From positions 1-64,000 of the forward strand of contig NZ_JAVRIC010000010.1 of the NCBI RefSeq assembly GCF_031846245.1: a DNA stretch of 64,000 nucleotides, given 5' to 3'. A program made the position numbers and the translations under genes. The DNA comes from Banduia mediterranea (GTDB taxonomy: Bacteria; Pseudomonadota; Gammaproteobacteria; Nevskiales; Nevskiaceae). Below the pieces are notes generated by a model. It worked only from the letters and a program-made list of their open reading frames with translations, searched no databases and was not told the origin of the DNA. Below are positions 36,713 to 44,737 of the stretch, piece after piece. Numbering within the stretch: the first letter of the stretch is position 1; every line of letters starts with the position of its first letter.

Positions 36713-37428
36713 CACTCGTCGCCGAAATCCTCGAAATCGTCGTCCGGAGGTGGGTTGCCATCGTGGATCAGGTTCCAGCGCTTTTCGAGGTAGGCCGTGC
36801 GTATGGCTACGTAAGGGTCCAGCTGCTGATTGAGGAAGTTTTCCGGTGTGCCGAGCAGACCGGCGCGGCTGTCCACGGCGCGCAGTGCGATCAGCGGATA
36901 TTCGACCTGGGGCTCGTCGACATAGTAGGTCGGATCCGAGAAGTAATCACCGCCACGGCCGATCAGGTCGCGATTGGTCGAGGGCCCGAGCAGCGGGAGC
37001 ATCAGGAACCAGCCTTCGCCGACGCCCCAGTAACCCAGGGTCTGCCCGAAGTCCTCGTCGTGGCGTTCCATGCCTTGCTGGCTGGCGACGTCGACGAGGC
37101 CGAGGATGCCGACCGTGGAGTTGAGCAGGAAACGTCCGGTATCGGATGCGGCCTGCTTGAACTTGAGCTGCAGCACGCCGTTGACGATGGTGATCGGGTA
37201 GGTGAGGTGGTTGTCGAAGAAATTGCTGACGCCGGTCTTGACCGGTTGCGGCGTGATGTCGGCATAGGTCTTGGCGACCGGCCGCAATACGTAACGGTCA
37301 GCCACGTCGTTGAACTTGTAGACCTTGCGGTTGACCACCTCCAGCGGATCCTGGGGATCGTAAGCTGGCGCATGTGCGCAAGCGCCCAGCGTGATCGTAG
37401 TCAGGACCGCGATAAGGAGTCGAATCAT
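36712..37428 (-). CDS. mlaA: MlaA/VacJ outer-membrane lipoprotein
   Basis: A 238-aa lipoprotein with lipobox LGAC at residues 14-17. The body matches MlaA: DPLEVVNRKVYKFNDVADRY, VLRPVAKTYADITPQPVKTG, VSNFFDNHLTYP and DFGQTLGYWGVGEGWFLMLP. In the Mla system it forms a ring in the outer membrane that removes mislocalised phospholipids from the outer leaflet and passes them to MlaC. It is the last gene of the operon, with its start overlapping the mlaB stop by 4 bp. The acidic C-terminal tail (PPPDDDFEDFGDE) is a local feature. Confidence 0.95.
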   Translation of the reverse strand: MIRLLIAVLTTITLGACAHAPAYDPQDPLEVVNRKVYKFNDVADRYVLRPVAKTYADITPQPVKTGVSNFFDNHLTYPITIVNGVLQLKFKQAASDTGRFLLNSTVGILGLVDVASQQGMERHDEDFGQTLGYWGVGEGWFLMLPLLGPSTNRDLIGRGGDYFSDPTYYVDEPQVEYPLIALRAVDSRAGLLGTPENFLNQQLDPYVAIRTAYLEKRWNLIHDGNPPPDDDFEDFGDE

Positions 37429-37706
37429 GGTGCGCTTCCGCTGGGCTGCGGGGGCATCAGGATCGCCCCCAGATTGAAGAACTCGATCAGGCCGCCGAGC
37501 TGCGCGGGAATCTGCGTCAGTGGCAGTGGCGCACCGTGGCGGCGGCGCAGCTCCAGCAGCAAGGCCACACCCGCGCTGTCCGCACGGGTGACGCCGGACA
37601 GGTCGATGCTGCCGGTCTCGAGCAGTTGGGCACTTTCACGCAAGACGGTGTCTGCGGTGGCGAAACAGAGTTCCCCCTCGATACGGCCGGGACTGACGCT
37701 GACCAT
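37425..37706 (-). CDS. mlaB: STAS-domain protein MlaB
   Basis: A 93-aa single STAS domain (GELCFATADTVLRESAQLLE, then IDLSGVTRADSAGVALLLEL). The conserved DSAG Ser/Gly turn is typical. MlaB is the cytoplasmic subunit of the MlaFEDB transporter that binds and stabilises the ATPase MlaF. It sits between mlaC and mlaA, in operon order. Confidence 0.9.
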   Translation of the reverse strand: MVSVSPGRIEGELCFATADTVLRESAQLLETGSIDLSGVTRADSAGVALLLELRRRHGAPLPLTQIPAQLGGLIEFFNLGAILMPPQPSGSAP

Positions 37707-37730
37707 GTTGTCTCCTTTCCTGCGCGGCGG

Positions 37731-38378
37731 CTAGGAGCTCTGCGCGGGCTCATCGACCTCGACGGTTGGCGCCTTGATCTGCAGGTTTTCCAGTTTCGCG
37801 ATCAGCGAATCGAGGCCGTTCTTCTTCACTTCCTGTGCGAACTGGGCGCGGAAGTTGCTGACCACGCTGATGTTTTCCACGGCGATGTCGTAGATCTTCC
37901 AGTCGCCGTCATCGGTCTTGTGGACGCGGAAGTCGAGCGGAATCGGCTGTCCGTTGTTGCGCATGATTTTCGCCCCGACGGAGGCATCGGTGGCGTCCTC
38001 GGCCATGCGCAGCGGCGCCCATTCGATGTCCACGTCGTCGTAGTACTCGAGCAGGGCGTCGGCGTAGGAGCGCACGATCATCGTCTGGAAGGCATCGGTG
38101 AAACGGCTGCGCTGTTCCGGTGTGGCGCTGCGATAGTTGCGCGCCAGTACCAGCTGCGAGATGTATTTCACGTCGAAGCGCGGCACGACGGTCTCATCGA
38201 TCATCGTGTAGAAGGCGTGCCTGTCGGTCTTGTACGTTTCGTAGTTTTCGTTGATCTGCTCGCGCGCGCTTTCGGTTGCGGAGCGGATGATCTCGTCCGG
38301 CTTGGCGGACTGTGCGTGTGCCAGCCCGGCGATGGCCAGCAGGCCCGCGGCGGCAAGGGTCGTTTTCAGGACGTTCAT
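37731..38378 (-). CDS. mlaC: Periplasmic phospholipid-binding protein MlaC
   Basis: A 215-aa secreted protein (Tol/Ttg2 family). The signal peptide is MNVLKTTLAAAGLLAIAGLA HA. The body has FYTMIDETVVPRFDVKYISQ, LVLARNYRSATPEQRSRFTD and the DGDWKIYDIAVENISVVSNF motif. MlaC shuttles phospholipids between MlaA in the outer membrane and MlaFEDB in the inner membrane. It starts 5 bp after the mlaD stop. Confidence 0.94.
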   Translation of the reverse strand: MNVLKTTLAAAGLLAIAGLAHAQSAKPDEIIRSATESAREQINENYETYKTDRHAFYTMIDETVVPRFDVKYISQLVLARNYRSATPEQRSRFTDAFQTMIVRSYADALLEYYDDVDIEWAPLRMAEDATDASVGAKIMRNNGQPIPLDFRVHKTDDGDWKIYDIAVENISVVSNFRAQFAQEVKKNGLDSLIAKLENLQIKAPTVEVDEPAQSS

Positions 38379-38382
38379 GCGG

Positions 38383-38862
38383 TTACTCCTTGGATTCGTT
38401 GGAACCCTTTTGGGTCATCGACGTGAGGAACTGGCCGATGAGGTTCTCCAATACCAGCGCGCTTTGGGTAAAGGTGACGGTGTCACCCTGCTCCAGAGAT
38501 TCGAGCGCGCCACCGGGTTCGAAGCCGATGTACTGCTCGCCGAGCAGGCCCGCCGTGAGAATCTTGGCATTGGAGTCTTTGGGGATATTGTCGTAGTCGG
38601 CGGCGAGGTCCATCTTCACGCGCGCCTCGAAGGTGGTGCGGTCGATCGCGATGTTGCGTACGCGCCCGATCTTGACGCCGGCCATCGTCACCGAGGCGCC
38701 CGGCTTGAGTCCGCCGATATTCTCGAACATGGCGGTAACCTCGTAGGTCGGCCCGCCGCCCACGTTCTGCAGCCCGGCGACACGGAAGGTAAGCACGAAG
38801 ATCGCCGCGACGCCGAGCGCGAAGAAGAATCCGACCAGAATCTCAAGTGAACGTGATTGCAT
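38383..38862 (-). CDS. mlaD: MCE-domain protein MlaD
   Basis: A 159-aa inner-membrane-anchored protein with N-terminal helix ILVGFFFALGVAAIFVLTFR, then one MCE domain (YEVTAMFENIGGLKPGASVT, MAGVKIGRVRNIAIDRTT and GLLGEQYIGFEPGG). Six copies form the hydrophobic tunnel of the MlaFEDB complex. Length and motifs are standard. Confidence 0.94.
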   Translation of the reverse strand: MQSRSLEILVGFFFALGVAAIFVLTFRVAGLQNVGGGPTYEVTAMFENIGGLKPGASVTMAGVKIGRVRNIAIDRTTFEARVKMDLAADYDNIPKDSNAKILTAGLLGEQYIGFEPGGALESLEQGDTVTFTQSALVLENLIGQFLTSMTQKGSNESKE

Positions 38863-38877
38863 GATTTGGAGCCCTAA

Positions 38878-39648
38878 CTACTTCTGGAACAGCATGGCGG
38901 TGAGCACGAAGTCGAGGCCGAGGATGGCCAGCGACGAATACACGACCGTTGTCGTCGTTGCGCGTGAAACACCCTCGGAATTCGGTGCCGCGTGATACCC
39001 CTGATACAGCGCGATCCAGTTCACCACCAGACCGAACACCAGGGCCTTGAGCGCGGCGTCACCGATGTCGCGCAGGTCGACGCTCGACTGGATCTGCGAC
39101 CAGTAAGAGCCGTCGTCCACGCCCAGCAGCACCACGCCGACCGCGTAGCCGCCGGCGATGCCGATTGCCATCACCGTGAAGATCGCGGTCAGCAGCGGCA
39201 TCGCCAGCACGCCGGCGATATAGCGCGGCGCGATGACGCGTTTCATCGGGTCCACCGCCATCATTTCCATGCCGGACAGCTGCTCGGTTGCACGCATCAG
39301 ACCGACTTCCGCGGCCATCGACGAGCCGGCGCGGCCCGCGTACAGCAGTGCGGTGACCACCGGCCCCAGTTCGCGGATGATGACCAGCGCCACAAACACA
39401 CCCAACGAGGATTCGGCGCCGAAGTTGACCAGCGTGCGGTATCCCTGCAGCGCGAGCACCATGCCGATGAACGAACCGGATACCACGATGATGATCTGCG
39501 ACAGTACCGCGCTGTCATAGAACTGACGGATGATCACGCGCGGCCGCAGCAGGGCGCCGGGTATCGCGGCCAGGATGCCGAACCAGAACAGCACGGCGCG
39601 TCCGGCTCCGGCCGAGAAATTGCCGAGTATCGTGAGCAGCGAACTCAT
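38878..39648 (-). CDS. mlaE: Mla transporter permease MlaE
   Basis: A 256-aa permease with five or six membrane helices, from the ATG at 39648, which overlaps the mlaF stop. Family motifs are ALQGYRTLVNFGAESSLGVF, VIIRELGPVVTALLYAGRAG and SSMAAEVGLMRATEQLSGME. It binds MlaD and is driven by MlaF. The frame stays open further upstream, but the overlap with mlaF and the MSSLLTILG start support this choice. Confidence 0.95.
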   Translation of the reverse strand: MSSLLTILGNFSAGAGRAVLFWFGILAAIPGALLRPRVIIRQFYDSAVLSQIIIVVSGSFIGMVLALQGYRTLVNFGAESSLGVFVALVIIRELGPVVTALLYAGRAGSSMAAEVGLMRATEQLSGMEMMAVDPMKRVIAPRYIAGVLAMPLLTAIFTVMAIGIAGGYAVGVVLLGVDDGSYWSQIQSSVDLRDIGDAALKALVFGLVVNWIALYQGYHAAPNSEGVSRATTTTVVYSSLAILGLDFVLTAMLFQK

Positions 39649-40463
39649 TTGGCCGCTCCCATCAGTTCCTCGGCGTAGTCGCCGGCCTTGTAGTGGAACG
39701 GGACCGGGCCGTCCGGCAGACCGTCCACGAACTGCTTGACCCATTCGGAGCCCGCATTGCGGACCTCATCCGGTGAGCCGCTGGCGACGACCTTGCCGGC
39801 GGAAACCACGTAGACGTGGTCGCTGATCGACAATACCTCGTTGACGTCATGCGAGACCACGATCGAAGTCAGGTTCAGGGCGTCGTTGAGCGTCCGCACA
39901 AGCCGCATCAGCACGCCCATGGAAATCGGGTCCTGGCCGGTGAAGGGTTCGTCATACATGACCATGGCGGGGTCGAGCGCGATCGCCCGCGCCAGCGCGA
40001 CGCGTCGTGCCATGCCGCCCGAGAGCTCGTCCGGGGCAAGATCGCGCGCGCCACGCAGGCCTACGGCCTCCAGTTTCATCAGCACCAGATCGCGGATCAT
40101 CGATTCCGGCAGATCGGTGTGCTCACGCAGCGGAAAGGCCACGTTCTCGAACACCGTCAGGTCGGTCAGCAGTGCGCCGGACTGAAACAGCATGCCGAGG
40201 CGTTTGCGCATCTCGAACAACTGGCCGCGCGACTGCTTGTGGACATTCACGCCATCGAACTCCACGGTGCCGGCGTCCGGACGCCACTGGCCGCCGATCA
40301 GACGCAGCAAGGTGGTCTTGCCAGTGCCGGATGGCCCCATGATCGCGGTGACCTTGCCACGCGGAATGTCGACATCGATTCCGTCATAGATCAGACGCGA
40401 ACCGTAGGCGAAGCGCAGGCCGCGCACACGCACAAGGGCGTCGTCAGCTGAATGAGCTGTCAT
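39645..40463 (-). CDS. mlaF: Mla transporter ATPase MlaF
   Basis: A 272-aa ABC ATPase. Walker A is GPSGTGKTT, the Q-loop is MLFQSGALLTDLTVFENVAF, the signature variant LSGGMARRVALARAI is characteristic of MlaF, Walker B is VMYDEPFTGQDP and the H-loop is VVSHDVNE. It powers phospholipid movement by MlaFEDB. It is the first gene of the mlaFEDCBA operon, which presumably starts in the 244-bp gap after lipB. Confidence 0.95.
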   Translation of the reverse strand: MTAHSADDALVRVRGLRFAYGSRLIYDGIDVDIPRGKVTAIMGPSGTGKTTLLRLIGGQWRPDAGTVEFDGVNVHKQSRGQLFEMRKRLGMLFQSGALLTDLTVFENVAFPLREHTDLPESMIRDLVLMKLEAVGLRGARDLAPDELSGGMARRVALARAIALDPAMVMYDEPFTGQDPISMGVLMRLVRTLNDALNLTSIVVSHDVNEVLSISDHVYVVSAGKVVASGSPDEVRNAGSEWVKQFVDGLPDGPVPFHYKAGDYAEELMGAAK

Positions 40464-40515
40464 TGTGTCAGGCCTTGAATGGGATTCGGATGGACGATAG
40501 TCACAGGCAATTGTC

Positions 40516-40559
40516 GCATGCCCAATGCCCCGCTGGCACGCCAGCTTGGACGGGCATGC
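40516..40559. repeat. Nested inverted repeat between lipB and mlaF
   Basis: The outer arms gcatgccc (40516-40523) and gggcatgc (40552-40559) are perfect complements. Inside them gctggc (40532-40537) and gccagc (40540-40545) form a second pair. There is no poly-T tract, so it is not a simple intrinsic terminator. It lies about 50 bp upstream of mlaF and could be a leader RNA structure or an operator. The rest of this 244-bp gap is relatively AT-rich. Confidence 0.5.
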
Positions 40560-40707
40560 GGCGGCCGGATGGTAAACCGTGATGGGCTGAACCCCACATG
40601 AACTGTTTCATGGCGTGTTGAATGGAATGCGGGTTCTACGATTCTGAGTTTAGATTCTGAATTTATTGTGGGTTGACGAAAATGCTTGCTCAGGCAGATA
40701 TTGTGCC

Positions 40708-41343
40708 TCAATCAGGAGCGTACAGAAAATCCCTTAGATGGGGGATCAGCGAATGCTCCGCGTCGATAACCGTCTTCGGTCCACCGATTTCCGACAGCTG
40801 TGCCACCTGCAAACCCGCATGGCCGCAGGGATTGATGCGCTGAAACGGTTCGAGATTCATCGCAACATTGAGCGCCAGACCGTGATAGCAGAAGCCGCGG
40901 CTGACGCGCAGACCCAGCGAGGCCAGTTTGCGACCATCGTCCAGATAGACGCCGGGCGCATCCTGACGCGCGCTTGCGGTAATGCCGAAATCCGCCATGC
41001 AGGCGATCAGTGCATTCTCCATGCGAGTGACCAGACTGCGAATCCCGTAGCCGCGGCCTTGCAGATCCAGCATCACATAGGCCACCAGTTGCCCTGGGCC
41101 GTGATAGGTGACCTGCCCCCCCCGATTGCTCTGCACCACGGGAATGTCGCCGGGCGCCAGCAGGTGTTCCGGTTTTCCGGCCTGGCCGAGCGTGAACACG
41201 CTCGGGTGTTGCAGCAGCCAGATTTCATCACGCGAGCCGCGCTGGCGGGACTCGGTGAACGCGCGCATCGCCGTGAAGGTTTCGGGATAGGGCTGCTGAC
41301 CCAGCGAAAGAACCAGGGGCGCGTCGGCGCCTGCGGCGCTCAC
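40708..41343 (-). CDS. lipB: Octanoyltransferase (lipoate biosynthesis)
   Basis: A 211-aa enzyme moving octanoyl groups from ACP to lipoate-dependent proteins. Motifs are RGGQVTYHGPGQLVAYVMLD, the catalytic Lys in GRKLASLGLRVSRGFCYHGL and the catalytic Cys in INPCGHAGL. It starts with GTG overlapping the ybeD stop by 4 bp (GTGA). The usual partner lipA does not follow; the mla operon lies there instead, which differs from many relatives. Confidence 0.95.
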   Translation of the reverse strand: MSAAGADAPLVLSLGQQPYPETFTAMRAFTESRQRGSRDEIWLLQHPSVFTLGQAGKPEHLLAPGDIPVVQSNRGGQVTYHGPGQLVAYVMLDLQGRGYGIRSLVTRMENALIACMADFGITASARQDAPGVYLDDGRKLASLGLRVSRGFCYHGLALNVAMNLEPFQRINPCGHAGLQVAQLSEIGGPKTVIDAEHSLIPHLRDFLYAPD

Positions 41344-41603
41344 AGAGACATCAATACCGCCGGTTCCGCGCGCAGTACCGCACGCACACGGGCCACGTGG
41401 TCCTCGCTGTCGGCGACGAAGTCGAACGTCAGGCAGGTGTAGTTGCCTTGGCTGGACAATTGGCGGCTGATTTGCGAGGGCGCGCCGATTGCGTCCTGCA
41501 CCATGCGCCGGACACGGCTTTCCGCGCCACTATCGGGACGCAGGAACGCCTTGATCGGAAAGCGACAGGGGTACGTCAGTTTCGGCGGGGCAGGGTCGGC
41601 CAT
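41340..41603 (-). CDS. ybeD: YbeD/DUF493 family protein
   Basis: An 87-aa protein with an ACT-like alpha/beta fold (LTYPCRFPIKAFLRPDSGAE, then SSQGNYTCLTFDFVADSEDH). YbeD conventionally lies between dacA and lipB, exactly as here. Its function is unknown, with links to lipoate metabolism inferred from context. It begins 3 bp after dacA ends. Confidence 0.92.
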   Translation of the reverse strand: MADPAPPKLTYPCRFPIKAFLRPDSGAESRVRRMVQDAIGAPSQISRQLSSQGNYTCLTFDFVADSEDHVARVRAVLRAEPAVLMSL

Positions 41604-41606
41604 GGC

Positions 41607-42773
41607 TCACTCGAAGAAGCGCAGACGGACCTCGTCCACCAGTTTGTCCCAGAGGCCGCCTTCGGGAACTTCCTGCAGCGCGACCAGCGGCTCCTGTAGC
41701 AGTGTGTCGCCGTCGAGGCTGACGGTGACCGTGCCCAGCGTCTGCCCGGCCTGCACCGGCGCGATCAGCGGCTGCTGTACGTCTGCCTGCACCGACAGCT
41801 TGTCTTGTGCGCCGCGCGGAATGCTGACGGCCAGCGTGTCGATGGTGCCGACCGGCAGTTCCTCGGTCGAGCCCTTGAAGATGCGCAGGGTCTGGATCGG
41901 CGATCCCGCTTCGTAGAGCTTCACGGTATCGAAGAAGCGGAAGCCGTAGTTGAGGATGGCGAGGCTGGACTGCTCGCGGCCATTCCAGCTGCCGGCGCCC
42001 ATGACCACGCCGATCAGGCGGCGGCCGTCGCGCACCGCGCTGGTGGCCAGGCAGTAGCCGGCCTTGGAGGTGTGGCCGGTCTTGACGCCATCGATCGTCG
42101 AATCACGCCACAGCAGGCCATTGCGGTTGCGCTGCTTGATGCCGTTGTAGGTAAATTCCTTCTGCGAATACATCGCGTAGTCGTCCGGAAAATTCTTGAT
42201 CAGCGCGCGCACCAGCAGCGCAACGTCATGCGCGCTGGTGTAGTGCTGCGGGTCCGGCAGGCCGGTGGAATTCACGAAATGCGAATTCTTCATGCCGAGT
42301 TGCTTGGCATGCTGGTTCATCAGGCTGGCGAAGGCTTCCTCGGTGCCGGCCACGTGTTCGGCCATGGCGATGCTGGCGTCGTTGCCGGACTGGATGACGA
42401 TGCCACGCAGCAGGTCCTCGACCTTCACGTGCGAGCCCACGTCCAGAAACATGCGCGATTCGCTGGAGTCGATGCCCTGGCGCCAGGCCTTTTCACTGAT
42501 CAGCACGTCATCATCGAGATGCATCCGGTCCTGCGCGATCTCGTCGTAGATCACGTAGGTGGTCATCACCTTGGTGATGCTTGCGGGCTCGACGCGCTCG
42601 TCGTAGTCACTGCCGGTCAGAACCTGACCGGTCTGCGCGTCGAGCAGAATCCAGCTCTTGACGTCCAGACTGGGGGGCGGGGGCACGCTTTGCGCGGCCG
42701 CGGCGAGTGGCCACAGACTGAGCAGGGCCAGCGGAACGAGGAGCGAGCGTAGCGAAAAGAGTTTGATTTTCAT
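41607..42773 (-). CDS. dacA: D-alanyl-D-alanine carboxypeptidase (PBP5/6 type)
   Basis: A 388-aa low-molecular-mass penicillin-binding protein. The signal peptide is LRSLLVPLALLSLWPLAAAA. Active-site motifs are SxxK in VEPASITKVMTTYVI, SxN in QSGNDASIAMAEH and KTG in DGVKTGHTSKAGYCLA. The C-terminal domain III and an amphipathic anchor end WDKLVDEVRLRFFE. It trims the terminal D-Ala of peptidoglycan stem peptides in the periplasm. Confidence 0.96.
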   Translation of the reverse strand: MKIKLFSLRSLLVPLALLSLWPLAAAAQSVPPPPSLDVKSWILLDAQTGQVLTGSDYDERVEPASITKVMTTYVIYDEIAQDRMHLDDDVLISEKAWRQGIDSSESRMFLDVGSHVKVEDLLRGIVIQSGNDASIAMAEHVAGTEEAFASLMNQHAKQLGMKNSHFVNSTGLPDPQHYTSAHDVALLVRALIKNFPDDYAMYSQKEFTYNGIKQRNRNGLLWRDSTIDGVKTGHTSKAGYCLATSAVRDGRRLIGVVMGAGSWNGREQSSLAILNYGFRFFDTVKLYEAGSPIQTLRIFKGSTEELPVGTIDTLAVSIPRGAQDKLSVQADVQQPLIAPVQAGQTLGTVTVSLDGDTLLQEPLVALQEVPEGGLWDKLVDEVRLRFFE

Positions 42774-42860
42774 GCCTTCGAAGCGGGGGGACCCGAACGG
42801 GAATGGGGGCGAATCTTGCCCATGTTAATGCTTGTGCAGCGAATATCGGCGCCGATCACC

Positions 42861-43706
42861 TCACCGAATGACGGGAATTGCCGAAAATCGATTGACCAGC
42901 AATTGGTCGCGCGTCGCTTCCAGTTCGGATTCCTGAGCAAAGGGTCCGATCAAAACGCGGTGCATGTGGCTGTCCGCGATCTCCTCGACACGAATTTCCA
43001 CCTGCTGGATGCCGATGCTGCCGAGCTGCTCGCGCAGCGCGACGGCATTGACCGGATCGCTGAAACTGCCGGCCTGCAGGTAGTGCGGCGTCGTGTCATT
43101 GATCGGAACGGGCGGCCGCTGCACGGCTGGAGGTCCCGGTGTGCTTGCGGCGAACTGCGTACGCGGCGCTCGTGGGTCGATCGTCTCGATCTCGACATTG
43201 GCCGAGCCGGCGCCGACGACGCCGAGCTTGAGCGCTGCCGCGTACGAAAGGTCGATCACGCGACCATCGTGAAACGGACCACGGTCGTTGACGCGCACGA
43301 TCGCCTCCCGTCCGTTGTCCAGATTGTGCACGCGCACGTAGCACGGCAGCGGCAGAGTCTTGTGCGCGGCCGTCATCGCGTACATGTCGTAGGGCTCGCC
43401 ACTGGATGTGCGGCGGCCGTGAAACTTGCGCCCATACCAGGAGGCGCGGCCGCGTTCGCGGAAGTTTTCGGCGCTGGCCAGCACGTAGTAAGTCTTGCCA
43501 TGGACGCTGTAGGACGGCGGGTTGCCATACTTGCTGCGCGGCTCGGCGCGAGGCACGGCGTCCTTGATTTCGTCCGGGGCGGCGTCGGCGCGTAGCGGTG
43601 CCGGAACGTCGCCCGCTGACGGCGGTCCGTCGGATAGCGCGCGTGGCCCGGCGCAGGCGCTCAGCCACAGCAGCGGACCCAGCAGCGCAAGCCGCCACGG
43701 CTTCAT
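42861..43706 (-). CDS. rlpA: RlpA septal-ring lipoprotein, lytic transglycosylase
   Basis: A 281-aa lipoprotein from the ATG at 43706. The lipobox is LSAC (MKPWRLALLGPLLWLSACAG). The double-psi beta-barrel catalytic domain has RGRASWYGRKFHGRRTSSGE, MTAAHKTLPLPCYVRVHNLD and VNDRGPFHDGRVIDLSYAAA. A C-terminal SPOR domain (YLQAGSFSDPVNAVALREQL) binds denuded septal glycans. It cleaves stem-less glycan strands during daughter-cell separation. Its start overlaps the mltB stop by 4 bp. Confidence 0.94.
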   Translation of the reverse strand: MKPWRLALLGPLLWLSACAGPRALSDGPPSAGDVPAPLRADAAPDEIKDAVPRAEPRSKYGNPPSYSVHGKTYYVLASAENFRERGRASWYGRKFHGRRTSSGEPYDMYAMTAAHKTLPLPCYVRVHNLDNGREAIVRVNDRGPFHDGRVIDLSYAAALKLGVVGAGSANVEIETIDPRAPRTQFAASTPGPPAVQRPPVPINDTTPHYLQAGSFSDPVNAVALREQLGSIGIQQVEIRVEEIADSHMHRVLIGPFAQESELEATRDQLLVNRFSAIPVIR

Positions 43707-44737
43707 CGAGCGGCTTGTTCGCTGCGTGCCTGGCTCAGCGCTTCGGCCAGCTGAGTCACCGACATGGCGTAGTAGACCCTCGGGTTGTAGCTCATCACCG
43801 CATAGAAATTGTTGAGGCCCGCCCAATATTCATGCTGACCGCTGTCGAGCTTGAGTTCGAGTATGCCGGCCGCCGTGGCGTCGTCCAGGTCGGCGTCGAT
43901 GTGGGCGCCAGACTCGCGCAATTGTCCGAGCGTCTCGGATGGCAGCTTGGTGTTGACCGCGTCCGCCGGCGCGCGGAAACCGGTTGTGGGCCGCAGCGGC
44001 GCGATCAAGGGCTGGTCTCGCTGCCAGGCCACCTGCGGTCGGTACTTGATGAGGTAGTTGGCGATCGAGCCGATCGCGTCCGGCAGACTCCACAGGTCGG
44101 TATCGCCGTCACCGTCGAAGTCGACGGCCAGCCGCCGGTAGTTGCTTGGCATGAACTGCGCTGCGCCCATGGCGCCGGCGTAGGAACCCAGCATGTCTTC
44201 GGGCTGGCGCTGCTGCTCGTGGCACAGCACGAAGAATGCCACCAGTTCGCTGAAGAAGAAGTCGGAGCGGGTCGGGTGTTCGAAACCCTGGGTGGTCAGC
44301 GCGTCGAGCACGCGGTGCGGTCCGGTATAGCCGCCGAACTTGGTTTCCACGCCGAGGATCGCGGCGATCACCGCCGGTGCGACGCCGTATTCGCGGTGCG
44401 CACGTTCCAGCCAGCTTTCGTATTCGTTCATGAACGCGACGCCGCGGCGCACATTGGCGTCGTTGACATGAATCGGGCGGTAGCCGGTCCAGGTCAGGGT
44501 TTTCTCCTTGGCGGTCTGCTCCTTTTCGATCAGGCGCGGCACGCGCTCGGCCTTCACGAGCGCTTGATCGACCGCCGCCAGATCGGCGCCCGAGAACGCG
44601 TAGTCGTCCGCCAGAATCCGCTTGAGTTCGGCGGCGCGCGGGTTGCCGCTGTAATCGGCGGACGCCATGACCGGGGCAAGCAGCGCGAGCGTCAGCAGGA
44701 GTCTTTTCCCGGGGGGGCGTCTAGTCATGGAGTGCAT
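43703..44737 (-). CDS. mltB: Membrane-bound lytic murein transglycosylase B
   Basis: A ~344-aa secreted transglycosylase. The signal peptide is in RLLLTLALLAPVMASADYSG. The catalytic Glu is in AILGVETKFGGYTGPHRVLD, followed by RSDFFFSELVAFFVLCHEQQ, SYAGAMGAAQFMPSNYRRLA and the EF-hand-like DFDGDGDTDLW calcium loop. No lipobox is seen, so it may be soluble in the periplasm. The start at 44737 overlaps the rodA stop (TAATG); a second ATG at 44728 is possible. Confidence 0.93.
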   Translation of the reverse strand: MHSMTRRPPGKRLLLTLALLAPVMASADYSGNPRAAELKRILADDYAFSGADLAAVDQALVKAERVPRLIEKEQTAKEKTLTWTGYRPIHVNDANVRRGVAFMNEYESWLERAHREYGVAPAVIAAILGVETKFGGYTGPHRVLDALTTQGFEHPTRSDFFFSELVAFFVLCHEQQRQPEDMLGSYAGAMGAAQFMPSNYRRLAVDFDGDGDTDLWSLPDAIGSIANYLIKYRPQVAWQRDQPLIAPLRPTTGFRAPADAVNTKLPSETLGQLRESGAHIDADLDDATAAGILELKLDSGQHEYWAGLNNFYAVMSYNPRVYYAMSVTQLAEALSQARSEQAAR

